From: Rhyacichthys aspro
Lineage: Eukaryota > Chordata > Actinopteri > Gobiiformes > Rhyacichthyidae
NCBI GenBank assembly: GCA_036850595.1
Contig: CM072154.1
Coordinates: 10,981,330 to 11,045,329 of the forward strand
Length of the DNA: 64,000 bases
Direction: 5' to 3'
Below are positions 36,201-50,810 of the stretch, piece after piece. Position 1 is the stretch's first letter; the number at the start of each line of letters is the position of its first letter. The position numbers and the translations under genes are program-made. The notes under the pieces are model-generated. The model worked only from the letters and a program-made list of their open reading frames with translations, was not told the origin of the DNA and ran no database searches.

Positions 36201-38304
36201 TTATTACCAAAGTTTATCTAAGTTTACGAAAAGCTTTGAGACAAAAAATTAATTTGCAGTGTCACAAATGTTATAATATTAGTCAAAAGAATCATAATTA
36301 CAGCATTTATTAAAAGACATTGTTTGCCCAAGGCTGGTTGGGTCTTGCTTTCCCCAGTAAGACAGACAGGTTTAACCATTTCTGCAAATGATTAACCCTA
36401 TGTCTACTTTCTTGACACAATTTTTCTTTCTGTCCATGCTTTTACTCATTAGCGCCACTATGAATGTGTGGAAAGAGTGTTGCTGCTGCTGTTGACGGAC
36501 TGCAACATGTTTATAGACCTGAAAATTAAATACAAAATTGAATTCTGGATGAAATATGTAAAATCTGCTTCCATAAACAGTCCTATTTGATGCCAGTAGA
36601 AAAAAGGAGTTGGTTTCAGAACATGGAAAAGAGTTAAAAAAAAGTGGACATAAACAAAGACAAAGGTCAGAGGGGGCATTTAAGGGATAAGACTTAAGGG
36701 ACATAGGCTGACAGGTGCAGTCACATGTCCCACACAGTTGAGGCAAAGAGGATGTCAGTCTGACCACGGGGGGCCACTATAAGCATGTCACAGCCAATCA
36801 GAAGCGTCGAATAAGAGCTGTGGAGTGTTTGTGTCTCCACTGTGAGTCCATTGAAGGGTGCAGCATTAGCATTACTGAGGACACAGCAATCGCAAAACTG
36901 TTCTTTATGAATAGACGGATTGGGTAAAAGTAAATTTATTGCCCACACCTGCCATTACCTGCTCTCTAAGCAGATGTTATAGCTAAGACAAGTGTGATAC
37001 AACAGTTAGTGTAGCAGGGTGTGTGTACATTGTGCCTTTGTGTAGAGCACACTTCCTCTGGGCCCCTTGCAGTCTCAGACCACATGGGAAAGAGCAGAGT
37101 GTTGAACTGCTTTTATGGTAGGAGTTAGCCAGGCCAAAGGACACAAACCTTGATTTAGTCCTTCTTTATGATATGTGAGATCCCATTCTCTCTAATTATA
37201 AGGATTTATAATAAAGGCCTATTGCATTATTGGATAAAAATGTAGAAGAACGTGCCATTTCCTGATGCAGCCACACAAATACAAAATAAGAAAGATGCGT
37301 GTAAAGCATGCTTTGAAACATACGTTATTCAGTAGGCTAATACGCTAACATGAACGCCTATTTCAGTGGCTGCACTCCAGCAACATATTTCCCCCTTCCT
37401 TTGGTGTGCACTCATTCACACCCCCTCACGGATTTACAGAGAAAATGATAGTGAAGGGTGGAGGCTGCGTGTGTAGCTCATTGACACTAATCCAGAGTCA
37501 ATCCAAAGCACGTGGAAAAGAGAAGGGGGTCCGCAGTGTGCCCTTATCTGCCTGTCACTGGCCCTCTTCTCCGCTCAGGCTAACCCCTCTCTTCATGATT
37601 AACCACACTCATCGCCCTCTATGGTCCGTCCGTCGTTTCCTGTTACTTAGTTACCAGTTGCCATGATTTGCCTGGGCCGCTTGTGTTTCCATGGCGACTG
37701 TGCCCATTCTGTCGTCTCCTGGCTGCCTCTCGCCTGTGCTGTCCCAAAGGCCTATAGCCACCCCAGGCCCTGACCCACAGCTCTGTGCCTCATGGTCCCG
37801 TAAGGCTGTCAGTGTGTGTTCACCTCGCACCACTCCAGACTGGGACACAGGCTACTCCTACTGGCTGCCCCGGGTTGGCACTAACTGAGCAGATAAAGAC
37901 AGAGTTGATATAAAAGACTGCACGCCTCATTCCAGTGCATTTTTAGATCTCTGAAGACATTGAATGCAACATCTGTGTTTAAATAAAACAAAGTGCTATT
38001 TCTTGAGAAAGAGAGTTCAGACTGATCTCTAAAACAAAGGGCTAACTAACCGTGTTTCTCTCCAATGAAAGTCCTAGGAGTAACTGATGATGATGCAGTC
38101 TGGGCCTATATTTAATAAATAAATTATGTTTCAATTAAAAGATGTGAAGTCATTCTGCTCAGTGTGTGACTTTATCACCAGTTTGTTTTTTTTATTTTCA
38201 ATAATTTCTTTGTGTGCTAAAAGCTTTAATAACCAAACTTTAGCCTATCTTTAAGCCCCTCCCTCCAATCCTACTCTTTTTTCTGATTGGTCAATGGTGT
38301 ACCT
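36201..38304. other. Intergenic, no feature seen
   Basis: Mixed-composition DNA without supported coding sequence. The more GC-rich stretch about 37540-37870 has frames on both strands with no recognisable protein, and I treat them as chance. It could contain regulatory DNA for nol4l. Confidence 0.35.
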
Positions 38305-38643
38305 CAGTGGTTCTCAAACTCCACCCCAGAACCACCCCAGAATATATATATTTACAAGTACTACCTTAATGCAAATCTATACCATTTTAAGTTTTATATG
38401 AACACATACATATCTTACTATATGAATGTAATGAAATTAATTTTGTTTACCCTGATCCTACAAATGACTTTTGAATCCCTCCACTTTTTAATAATCTACA
38501 GATTTAGTAGTATAGTGAATTATAGAAAAGTTGTAGCAGAAATCACTGGTCAAACATTTTGTAGTCATCAGAGATTCTCAGTTACCACCACAGAGAGCCA
38601 GAGTACCACCAGTAGTGCCCATACCATAGTTTGAGAACCACTG
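38305..38643. mobile_element. hAT-type non-autonomous MITE
   Basis: A 339-bp element is bounded by perfect 16-bp inverted repeats, cagtggttctcaaact (38305-38320) and agtttgagaaccactg (38628-38643). These are classic ends of hAT (Charlie-like) non-autonomous elements. There is no transposase. The 8-bp flanks (gtgtacct / gtcgaggc) agree only partly, so the target duplication has decayed. Confidence 0.9.
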
Positions 38644-41560
38644 GTCGAGGCAAAAGTGCTTTTCTACCATGGGTTCTCATATTGACCTCCAGTGGACCCC
38701 TGTGTGTAACTTATTCACATTGCTGTGAAGAGACCAGGCTGAAGAACCAGTAAGTCTTCTCTGGTATTAGTTAACTTGAATATGGGCCTCTGCAGACCTC
38801 TCATGCATCAAACAGACCAAAAACACAGAAATCAGATGGACACACTGGAAACACCACTCAGCCTCAAAAATATATCCTTAAACCAGAAGAGAATATACTA
38901 TGGGACAGGGCTTGACAGGATGGGGCAACACAAAGGATGAGCAGTTCCCAGCTCCACCATGAGGAGGCGGTATTTTATCAGACACCCAGACTTTATCACT
39001 AGATCAGGAGCAACGTTATCTATCAACCCAACTGAGCTCAGTCCAACATCACTCAGTTTGACTCTGTATTGGGCACAGTGAGGTCTGCCTCTGTAGAAGT
39101 GAAGGGCACAGTGCTGTTTTCACTATTGGCAAAATTATTGTTAACACTGCAAGTTGCATGACAGTTTCTATTCTGCAAACATCTCTATTGTTAGAGTCAT
39201 AATGCCCTGTAGCAGTGTCAAACATGTAAAACACAAACTGAGCGTAGAATTGTGTAGAAGGCTTCAATTTGTCTAAAGATAAAGGTGACAGTTTGATTTG
39301 GACTTTGAGGGAACAGAAGGCCAATCAAATCAGCTTTATTATCTAGGCCTGCACAATGATCCCAAACACATTCACCTTTACAGCAATACATTCTTCTATT
39401 TCGGTGTTATCCAAAGTGGTAATTTCTCACAATTTAAAATTGAATTCAAATGTAACTGACCGCTCTGTTAAAACAGGCATCCAACATCTTCTCAAGACAC
39501 AGCCAAAGTTACAACAAAAGTAGGAAACTTATGGCTGGGCACAATTCTAACCTAACACATTCTTGGATTGTGTTTCTATTGTCCATATACTAAACTAGGG
39601 AAAGTGAGCTGTCAGATTTAAATGTTAAATTTAGAGGTTAGTGAGGTTCAGGTACAGTCCTGAAAATGCTGACATCAGACCTCATCATGTATAAGAGGGC
39701 TATTTTTTTTTTATTTTGGATTCACTATGATGTTCCTTGCTGCAGCCCTCCAGGAAGAGAGATGTCCACCTCCTTGTGAAAGGAAAGCTCTCAGAGGGCA
39801 ATGTCGAGCGTAATTGCAGCAGTTTGGGCTCATTAGGAGTGGGGAGGTGTGACCTGCCTACAGGTCCGACAGCTGAACCACACAGATGCTGGCACTGAGG
39901 GATCACCCTCAGTCCACAGGAACTGCCCCGGTTTTATGTCAAATAGATACTTTGGAATATCCACTTTTTTTCTTTGCTGTAGCCACATTCTTTTAATAAA
40001 GAATAAAAGCTGTAAGATGTTTTCTCTTCTAAAGGACAGGTAGCCCTAGGGCTCATCCACATACAGGCTAGTCCTGAGAGGAGACAGTCAACAGCCAACC
40101 AAATGATGAAACAAACAGAAACATCAAGCAAAGGGCCTGCCATGAAGGCACCACTTGAACACAAACACACGTGTGCACTCATCCAGCCTGCTGTTAATGG
40201 AGCGAGCAGCCGTCCGTGTTCAGGGTGGGGCTTTTGTCCATACAGTAGTCTGAGTCAGGATGGAGAGACATGAGGATGGGGCATCCCACTCACCCTCTGC
40301 ACGGCCAGAAACACTGCTGCGCTGCTGTCATGGCAACAGCAGCAGTCACCACCGGCACCAGCCTGGGCCTATAATGTACAGGCCAGGAGGAGTCAGACTG
40401 CTCTCACAATAAGAGCAGACAGGATCCAAATGGGCACCAAAGTAGCATTAGGGGTGTACTTCTTCTGTAACGTCTGGATTGGACTCAAATAGTCATAAAG
40501 GGGCACAGTTGAGTGCTATATACTCAACTGCAAATACAGATGTTGACTTAACTGTGTGAAATGACACATTCCTTATCAAACAATGGTTCTAGGAAACAAA
40601 ACTGAATCCCAGGATTTACTCCACAGCACTTTTGCAATGTTAAGTTTATGGCATACATTTTAGATATTATTCTTTACAAACAGAGGCTTTTATTGAAGCT
40701 CTCGCCAAAACAATCTATTCCATCAGTCCTTCTCTATGTAAAAATATCACAGTACGTGGTTTGCAATGACATATTATAATTTAGCAGAATAAGTCATTTT
40801 AATTTTGCCCCACCCAACTTGATAAGTAGTCAGTTGTGATTACAGCAAAAAACTCACAATGTTATAAGCTTAATGCTTTATTCTAAAAGGGTCCTTCAAA
40901 GACGACTATTGCATTTTTTTCTCTCTCTTTTTTGCTGACCGTTCTTTGTTTAAGAAGTGCAACAAGTTTATCCTCATGCACCTTTGTATTTCTTGTGTTG
41001 ACAGTGGTTTTCCAGCATATTCTGAGGCACTCTGAAAGCCACACAGCCCCCTCCTTCCCTCACCTTCTTCAAATCGGACATGTTCTTTCACCACTTGGCT
41101 CACAACGCCACTTGTGCTCCGCGGCTTTGGTGCAAGCCAAGCCACTTGTCAGAGTCCCGCCGCCGTGGATGCTGGGAGAGTGTTTTAGTGGCGTGTCCGA
41201 GCCGCACAGTGAAAGCCCATTCAAACAGGTGTGAGGAGCAGACAATCCCAGGTGGCGCATGTTATTCGGATACAGGGCCGCACAGGAGCGCATTGTGGGC
41301 ATCTTTGTGTGTTTTTTTAAAAGCTTGAGCAACCAGAATCTGAAAATAGAGTTGGCTGTTAGAAAGTAGGTCGATAGGAACTGAGGGGTACGCTTGTTTC
41401 CACGCTTTTGTCTGTGTTCTTTGTTGTTAAGCGAGGACTGTGGGTTTTACGCACAGGTGGGAGATACCCGCTCAGCGTAGGACAGCCCCCCTCTCTGCTC
41501 CTTAGCTGATAATGTGAGGAAGTGACATTTTTCACCGCTGCGGTTCGGGACAGCACTACT
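38644..41560. other. Upstream region of nol4l
   Basis: There is no coding support. An X-box-like gctgtcatggcaac occurs at 40324-40337. Towards 41000-41560 the sequence becomes more CpG-rich as it approaches the nol4l first exon. Confidence 0.4.
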
Positions 41561-41740
41561 CTGCTGCAAACAGGTGTGATCGTGCGCGGGTCACTCAGCG
41601 CTGAGAAAACCACGGAGCGTCCCGAAGCGAGGCTCTTCACGACACGGGACGGCGGGACCAGAGGAGCAACAGCCAGCCTTTATTAGCCTGGACTGACTGA
41701 GCGTGTCCACACTCACAGAGAGAGGAGGAGACGGAGCGCG
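41561..41740 (+). promoter_or_regulatory. nol4l main promoter / 5' UTR
   Basis: This GC- and CpG-rich segment lies directly before the nol4l start ATG. No TATA box or splice acceptor is evident, so the ATG is probably in exon 1. The start site cannot be fixed from sequence alone. Confidence 0.45.
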
Positions 41741-44700
41741 ATGACAACGAAAAAGGCGTGCGTGGAGGTGCCCAAAAGGAGCCGGAGTCCGGTCGTGCTG
41801 GAGGCGGAGATGTTCAGCGAATTTCAGGACTGGTGTCTCCGGACTTACGGAGACTCGGGCAAAACAAAGACAGTCACCAGGAGGAAATATAACAAGATAA
41901 TGCAGACACTGTTGCAGAACGAGGACTCGGACGGCGTTTATGTCGACAACAGCCACATCAACGCCAAATTCAAATTCTGGGTGAAGTCCAAAGGGTTTCA
42001 GGTCGGGAATAACGTCCTGGGGGAACACAACAAGAAAGGAGCCCCGGGGAAGCCCGTGTTATACGTCCCGGTCAAGTCTACGGTAAAGTGTGTGTGTGGT
42101 GCTTGTGTCTGAGAGAGTCCCGTCGCCGTCTGTAAGTTCACATTATCTATCGTCGCTCACAGGCGGCTGACACACGAATAGAACCATAACTTCTTAGGTT
42201 TCATCTTGATCCTGGTCCCGACTCGCCCTCGTCTTTTTCCACACAGCGTCACTTTGTCCATCCCAACCAGAGCAGCCCTACTCTCATCCCCGCTGCCATG
42301 GCAACGCCGGTGCCTCCTGGCAGTGCAATTGTAAAACGTATCGAGCCATCTCTGAGAGGGCCGAGTCCTGTCAGCGCCACATCATCACATCCACAACATT
42401 AAGGCTTTGCAGCAGGTCTCGTGGTTCTAGGTATGGTGGGTGCGCGTGCGGGTCCCTGGCTGCAAAGGCATGCTCACGGGGCAGTCGTGTGCAGTTCGGT
42501 GTGGAGCTAAGAGAAAGGGTCCCTAAAGCCCATCTACAAAATAACCCAGTCATATTCACTCAGCTCAGCACAGCCGTGTTATTAAACGCACGCGCCCTGT
42601 CCCGTCCCATTCGCGGACGCTGGACACAGTCTGTGCTCGGCGTCATACAACACTAATGTTTGGTGACATAAATAGGAGTTTCATTTAGAAATCTTCCACA
42701 TTGTTGTATTGCGCCCATTGAGTCTCGGTGCGCACCCCACTCTCATTGTCCTGGGAAGGATGCGGCTCGAGGCGCCCGTTGCTCTGGCAACACCTGTGTC
42801 GTCCAGGACGGTGCCTCTGCCGCATCTCATTGTGAAGCCTCAAAGTCACGGTTCTTTTTAGACCCTAACACACATTTAAGAATGTGCTTGAAATGTCTTC
42901 AGATATTTTTTGAACATTTTATGAAGCAGCAGTTGTGCGTAATGGTGACCACGTGAGCGGCTGTGGCGGAAACAAAAGGCTCTGCTCGGAACTGATAGCG
43001 ACATACGCCCACAGTTAGTGCTTGACTTGGCTTCTGTCAAAGCTACAGTAAAAGGAAGTTGGGACCGTGCGCCCTGTGTCCATGCACGAGCCCCCTTAAT
43101 GGTCCACGCAGATAAACACGTTCATGATGAACTGTCAGCGTGCGCCCAGCACAGCTCTGTGTGCGCGCCTGTGCGCGCTCACCCGTGTCTCTGTGTGGTG
43201 CACGGCCTGCTGTGGCGGTGAGGAGACAACCACCATTTTAAGTAAGAGCCTTGAGGGAATAATCTCCCCCGCCCGCACCACTGGGACGGTCTCAGGACCC
43301 AGAGCCAAACACAATTTGTGCTGAAGCAGAGACAGGCACAGATTGAAGCCTTTGATTTGGTTTGAATAGCACTGATCCCTCCACAGGTGTTATACCTGTG
43401 TGAATGCGCACTTTAGATTTAGGCCAACTGCCTTTACAGAACAACAGTAATCTGCCTCAATATTAAATTTCTTTCTGAGCAAGAGGACAGGTGTGATCTG
43501 TGCCTACAGGTGCACCATCCTAAAATGTGCCATAGTCTTTCATTAAGTATTTTAGTGATTCCAATAAGGGTGGATGTGAGGCTGCACGATTAAGCAGAAA
43601 ATAAATTAAACAGAGATTAACAATGTAAACAACAACATCTTGTCAAAAGGGGGCTTTTAATGCACTTCAAGCTTTTACCTTTTATTTTACCTTGTCAGTG
43701 AACTCTCTGAGAAGAAAACACAAAAATAACTGTTCATTACTCAGAAGCAGGATTATATGAGATGTTAGATTCTGCGATTGTATTGGGGACTTTCTTTTCC
43801 ACAATAAAATGCTAATAAGCAGTAGCTATTATTTCATCTTAATACTATATAGCAGAGTAATAACACCGTTAAAGCAGCTCCACTTGGGAAATTTGAAAAG
43901 AAACACAATGCTTCCTCTGGTGATGTGTCAGAAGCAACAAGTTACTCCATTTGGAAAGTGCATGAAAGCAAGATTTTCAAACACTTCTATTAAGGCTCTG
44001 TCCTGGGCCACTAAAGGCCACAGGGCAGGTGTACATAATTGGTCATTGGCTTTTCTAGGACTGCAGGCTGGGGGCGTGCCTCCGTGGCTGTGCATTGGAG
44101 CCCACTGCAGCTGCTCCCAGGGTGTGCCAAGTTTCTGTATGGGGACAGGCATGGGGCTAAATGACGGGAGGCTGGGTGGGGGAGGGCTGGATGTGGCGAC
44201 GTGCAGACAGAGAGGGTCTCTTATATGTGTCAGCGAGGCGTACAAGGCAGCTTCAGTGTGATGGGACAGCGGCAAAGACAGGGTATAGTAGCACTGAACA
44301 GCGTCGGACAGTCTCAGCGTGCAGGCCTCTTTTCATGTGTCACATACGACAAGGAATTATTTACTGTCAGCCTCTTCTGTCTATCCCTGGCCTACAGTCC
44401 TCTTTTTACTGTGAGCTGCTCTGAGAATCCAGCGAGTCTGAGTGTGGAGATGCAACCTCGTTTAGCTCTCATTATGTCCTGATTAGAGGACGCTACAGAG
44501 GAGGAGGGGAATAGGACCAGAAACAGACACTGAGATGCACCACGCTTCAGCACAAGCCTTTCCAAAGCAATGCACCCAATCTCAAAAGAAACGCTCAAAT
44601 GCACCATGCATTTCCTATTGGCTCACACAAGCACTGTTCTGAAAATTTCTAAATGAATCATGCTGTTGCTTTACGTTGCTATGCCAACACATACCTGTCA

Positions 44701-47700
44701 ATATTTCCTTCTATTCCTCATTCAAAACATAGTTGGACACATTACTATAAACACAACACATTTCATATTGAAAGACAATGCCGGTTTATCAAATATAACT
44801 AAAACATTTATACGTATACATGCCAGAATTCTTATAACATTAGGCTGGAAGCATGGGTCTACTGTTTTCCCTAAATAGATCAATCAATAAACCAATAGCT
44901 GCACTTGGGACGTCCTGTCCACAGATATAAATTTGGGATGAATGTGTTGGAAAATTGTCTATAAATCTTTGTGCCTCAGACATAGAGGAACACCATCATT
45001 ATTATCTGTTTAATTAGTCCACATTTCTCCTGAGAGCTCCTCTGTTGTGCAGGGGCCACAGAGTCAAAAGAATATGGGTCCATTCATTCTAAAGCATTTG
45101 CATTAACAATCCTTTTGCCTTTCTGTATTTTGAGCATCTGATGGTGAAGTTTACTTTGATTGTTAGTGGCTGGTCCAAACGGCATCAAGCTTAATTTGTT
45201 GTTTTCATCCGAGCCATTGACCAGCTCGTGCCTGCATGATGCTGACTACAGTCCCATGCTGAAGCTTTTTTGACGAGTTCTTTGTTAGATCAGACTCAAA
45301 CTAAACCAACAATAATTTTCTTTCTGGGTGACAAGATTTGGCCCGTATGATAGTTTGTGCATGTATGTGTGCTTGTACAAAGAGGGGGTCGCTGATCGCA
45401 TGCTCTGTGTTTCCTCCCTACAGCACCCTCTCTGTTGCCATGGAGAGATCGTTCTTTGCTTTCCCATAGGAGGAGAAATTAACACCATTTTTAACTGGCC
45501 TGGGGGCCTCCCCCCTGTGTGGGAGATAGCCTGAGTTCTGCTCGACACACACACAGCTGGTCTTAAAGACGGCCATAATCTTCCTAACACACTGCTGCTG
45601 TCATTTGTAATACCTTTAGAAGGCCAACATTTACCAAACTGGGACGGTACCCTATGGTTTCAGAAATGACAAAAAGGAGCGTTCGATGATGTATGCTTGA
45701 TCCATTTGCATACATCCAGTCAGAGGAAAATCAGCAGGGGCAGTTCCAGGCCCAATGGGAATGGCTGTGCCTCTGTCAGACATTGGGGATGTCACACAGT
45801 CTATCAAATAGTACTCATGATGGGAGAAGCTGAGAGGAAAACACTCACTGGACAGAGGGGTAGAGCTCACTGAACGTAATGTGAAATTAATTATGCAACT
45901 TTATAAATTGAGAGAGTTTAGGATGATGAGTTGGAAAAGAGAGAAAAGAGGGAGGAATAGAGGAATCACACGGAAGATCTGATTTTACCATACTGAATAC
46001 TACTTACATAAAAGTCTTTTTTATTTCATTTTTGTACTGTTATGTGTGCTCTTATATATCACACCAGGGTTGTAAGAGTCCCCCATTAGCCCTTTAGATT
46101 TATAGATAGATAGATTTATAGGGAGACTATGGGGCTTTAAAAGATGACCTGTTGTCACATCTGCAGTGAGATAATCTGAATCATAAGTACTGCTGTTGAC
46201 ACAGCCAGCAATCTCTGCCCCCCTCCTATGAAGGCAAATAAAAATGTTGACTTAAATATATCCACTTTTGTCATCCTTCCAGAGAGTATGGCTTTACCAT
46301 TGGAGCTAATTTCTTGTTGGTCTAGGCCGTCCTGTCTTTGTGACCCAGCTGCTTCCCCCTCCATCCCCTCCTCCTGACCTGGCTGTGTGCAGGACCGCTC
46401 GGCTCGCTCCCTTCGGCGACTCTGCCTTGCTCCGTGTGCATGTGTGGATGTGAGACTGCCAGCGGGGGTGGGGGCGGCCGACTCAAACCCCTCCTGTCTC
46501 CTAGCAACAGAGCGGTTTGGTGCGGGACAGGGAGACAGTGTGCAGGGGATGGGGGCTGGTTACACACACAACAGTGGCTGGGGAGAGCAAAGTCCTACGG
46601 GATTAGAAAAGATGGAGCAAAGGAAGCAAAAGGGGAGAGTGGAAGGAGGACAGGAGTTTTCTGGCGCTCTGTTGTTGAAAATTGAGGATGCTGACATATC
46701 TCCTTTGCTTTTTAAAAACACTGCTGATTACACCAAATATCTACCATTCAACAGCTGTTCTCCACCGAGATGCTCTAGTTACTGTACTTAAACCCACATA
46801 GCCTATTCAAATTCACACACCCAAACAAGTTGAGCTGAGAGGTGAACTCCCTCATGGCTTGTTTTGGGAGCTAAATAGCTTTCCTGGTAAACTACAACCA
46901 GGCAGTAAAAAGTGAGGCCTTCAGGTGACATGATAGCTGATGAAAGCGATGCACTCATAGCTGCAGGCGGTTATTTCAAATATACAATCGCTTTGCAACT
47001 TTGGGTCTTTAGATTCAGACACATGCCAGTGCTACAGGGAGGCTTACTGCCAATCTAGCTCTGCTGGATTGCACATAAGGTTTTTGGTTCATTGGATTTC
47101 TGGTCCTGAAGCAGAGAGCACACTCACAAGAGAGCATCCCCTATGTGAAACTCTGATGTTTTGTTGGGGTAGAATTCAGCAGAGGATGCAGCAGTGAGTG
47201 CTGTGGGTGCACTGCACACCCCACAGTTGTATGAGATTATCTAAATCCAGCGTGAATGGACCTGACACCATTGTCCCAAGCAGCGGCGCGGTGATGTCAC
47301 CGGGGGAATGTTGATACCTCCAGTGTAGCAGATTACAGCTGTGATGATGAGGTGAAGGATTGCTATTATTTCATTTATTATCATTACATTTAGCCCATGC
47401 TGACAGGGAAAGAGAGAAGGAGAGAGGGGTCGGATTAAAACAAACCCGCTCTGTGAGCTGGTTTTAGTTGCCATGGCAACGATCATTACCTCGCACTTGG
47501 TAGAGCAGGAGCAAGGAGAGAGAATGGGGAGAAAGAACGGGACAGTGGTAGGGATGAAGACACAGAGGCAGGAGAGAGGAGACATTTGGAAAAAAATTCA
47601 AAAATGAAATGTCATATCAAGAGAACAGCACAGAAATGTCAAGCAAGGGGGCAAAAAGTACAATTTCTCAATGCCAGGGGATAACTTTTTGAACTAAGGA

Positions 47701-50700
47701 TGCTCCTCAGCAAAATGAGAACAGATCAACTCCCCACCTAGAAGCCAATCTCCACAAAATGTCAGAGCTGGTCTCATTTCAGTTGGAAGAGGTAGTCTCT
47801 AATTAAAAAGCCCAAATCCATTTGTTCCATGTGACGCTGCTGGGACACCAGCTCAGAGAGGACTAATGATAAGATCAAGTCCAAAGGGCTGTTGACTATT
47901 AGTGATCAACACGATACAATAGTTTTGCAGTGGAAGCGGGTGGAGGAGCGTGCAGGGAAAGAAAGCCCCATGTGGTGCTGCGGATGGAGGCTGTTGTCCT
48001 GGCGATTGCACTTCTATGGTGTGTCACATGACCCTTTGCCCAGCACACCTGCCCGAGAGAAATCAGTGGCAGTTTCTATGGTGACAGGGTCAGGAGTATG
48101 GGAAGCAGGATGGCTGCCAGAGGTGCTGATAGGAGGGACTGCTGGTCTTGAACAGTGTTGGTAGTGTTATTTTTAAACATTGCACAGAAGAAGTGATGGT
48201 TTTGCCGGCCCAGAAAGGATTTATCCACCTGGGGAAGAAATGGAAAGTGTTGGACTAAAAAAGAAAGCCTTGGACACAGCACACTGTGTGTCGGACTGTC
48301 CGTGACCACATTAGCCATGACTCATGTGTCACAAAGATCTGTCCCGCTCACATCACACAGCTGTAGGACTCTCATACAGCTGTTCTAAACAGATCTTCTG
48401 CTGATAAACTCACATTATATATGTAAGCCTGAGGCAGGACACTTAACTTAATTCCAGTCTGTGTTTGTGTGTTTTAGTGTTCAGATGGCGGTTCAGCACA
48501 AGAGAACTCCTCACTAAAGCGCGTGGCTGTGGTGGAGGACTTCTTCGATATCATCTATGCCATGCATGTGGAGATGGGCGCCGACCCTGGCAGAGCACCA
48601 AAACACGCAGGCCAAAAAAAGACCTACAAGGCGGTGAGTAGATGAAGCAAGGTACCAAACACTTTACATCTGAGGTATTTCTTTGTGAATAATAGCTAAA
48701 TGTAAAATAAAAAATCTTCCCTGACCAATACGTGTCATTTTTAGCATAAGGAGTTACCAAGGGAACAACCAGCCACTTTCACCAGGACAACAAAGTACAC
48801 AAGCTGCTCAAAATCCAGCAATGATTTTTTTTTTTAGTCTTTATGACAAATGCTTTAAAGAAATGCAGTAATTTTAGGTGTGGTGTTGGGTGTGGTGAAG
48901 AGGGGCTTTGTCCACCGCTTTAGGACATCCTCACTCCCCCCTCTTCCTAACAAATAAAAAAAAAAATCACAGAGCCAATTCCTGTTGGTGCCCCTGCCCT
49001 GTAGAGAGGTCCTGTCACGTCTCATAGCATGTACCCTTTTGAGGAGGCAGCATCACTGGGGCAGGGCATAATATGGAGCTGTCACTGTGGCCTTCTGGGA
49101 GGTGCACAATCCTCTGGGTGGCCTTTCCCTCTCAGCTGCCTCAAGGGGCCGTGATGGGTAGAGCAGAGGGGGCAGAGGGGATCGGGCGCTGCTGTGGTGG
49201 TGGCGGTTGCGGGCCGGGGGGGTGGGCACCCCTGCTGCCTCTCCATGGTCACGTGAAGGTCGCTTTTAACAGGGAAACGCCAGAGGGGGCTAGAAGGAGG
49301 GGGGCAGAGCATGAGACGGTGCTGTAAATATGAGCCTGCATCACCTGGGATAAAGAGTGCATAAGAGTATAAGGAATATAACTGTGGTTTTTATTTGGCA
49401 TTCATACATTTGGTTTCTGCCATTTACAAAACATTAGTGATGGTTTCAGAGGTGTAGTGTTTTGTGGCATCATGTGTTCAATATCAACAACAGAAAAATG
49501 CAGTTCAGTCAGAAAGCAACAGAAAAAAACCTTTGACTGCTGATATTATTCCTTATTACGGATATGACGCTTCATCAATTTGAGTTGCCTAAAGGCATGA
49601 GGAATCACAGAGAATGAGAATTGATCTTAATGCTGCTCTGAGGATAAGATATGATCGCTGACCAAAACTTTCACAGCCTCAATCAAACCGGCACACACAT
49701 TTTTCACATGGCTCACATCTCCTGCTGCCGTCCCCCCTGCTGAAACCCATCCCCTGTGCTCTGTCCCCGTCACAGATAGCAGAGACCTACGCCTTCCTGC
49801 CCAGAGAGGCGGTGACTCGGTTCCTAATGAGCTGTGGAGAGTGTCAGAAAAGGATGCACATCAACCCCAGCACTGCAGAGTTCAAAGGTAACGGCACACG
49901 TCTGACCTGTGATTGCTTTGCACATTCTCAAGGCATCATTAACTCACGCTATTTTTGAGATCAACCTTTAGTGAGTGGATCTTACTCTTCTCTGACATAT
50001 TGATAGGCAAGGGGGGTTAATTACAGTGTTGCAAAGCCCCCCAGAGGCAATTAGAAGACAACACTAAGACTTTTTGTTCCAGTTCCCATCTCAAGGGTCC
50101 AATCAAACAAGTGGTAAGAGGTTATCGCTATAACCTCATATCACTTGTTTGATTGGACAATAAAAAGTTTTCTCTGGTAAAAAAACAACAACAAAAAACA
50201 AACAAACAAACAAAAAAATAAATAAAAAAATAAACAAAACGTGTGTGTATCTTGCATGGACATGATGTAACAAAGAGTCAGGAAGCCACACATCTGGGAT
50301 GTTACAGATCAGTTATCATAGACTCCCTCTAGTGGCCAGAAAGGAGATTGACCACTGTAGACCAAGCCACATGGTGCAAAAGTGAGAGCTATGAATTTCA
50401 GGTCTTTGAAACATGTTACAGTAACATTACCTTTACATGTCCACTCTTCATTCACCTCCACCGCCTGTCAATGAAGTAACTTAATCCTTGTGTTTTCCAT
50501 TTGTGTTTTAGAAAATGACAGGCCAACGTCACTTGTCCCGGACCTCATAGATTATAACATGCCCCTGACTGCCACCTACCTGAAGCAAATGAAACTGCAG
50601 TGTATGACTACCACTGACAGGGTAAGTGCTATTAAAGCTGGACTAAACGTAGTTATGGTTTGACTGATTAACATGCTCTAGTCATAAATGCCACAAGCAA

Positions 50701-50776
50701 TAAATCTATTCAACCATTCAAAAAAATAAAAATAAACAACAATAACAACAATAATAACAACAACAACAACAACAAC

Positions 50777-50810
<34 letters not shown>

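Noticed and set aside
43809..44275. 150-codon plus and 115-codon minus frames in nol4l intron 1
   Set aside because: Opposite-strand overlap, no recognisable domain, and no splice sites to neighbouring exons.
46387..46791. 134-codon frame in nol4l intron 1
   Set aside because: GC-rich stretch gives chance open frames in several phases. Codon content looks random and no homologue is recognised.
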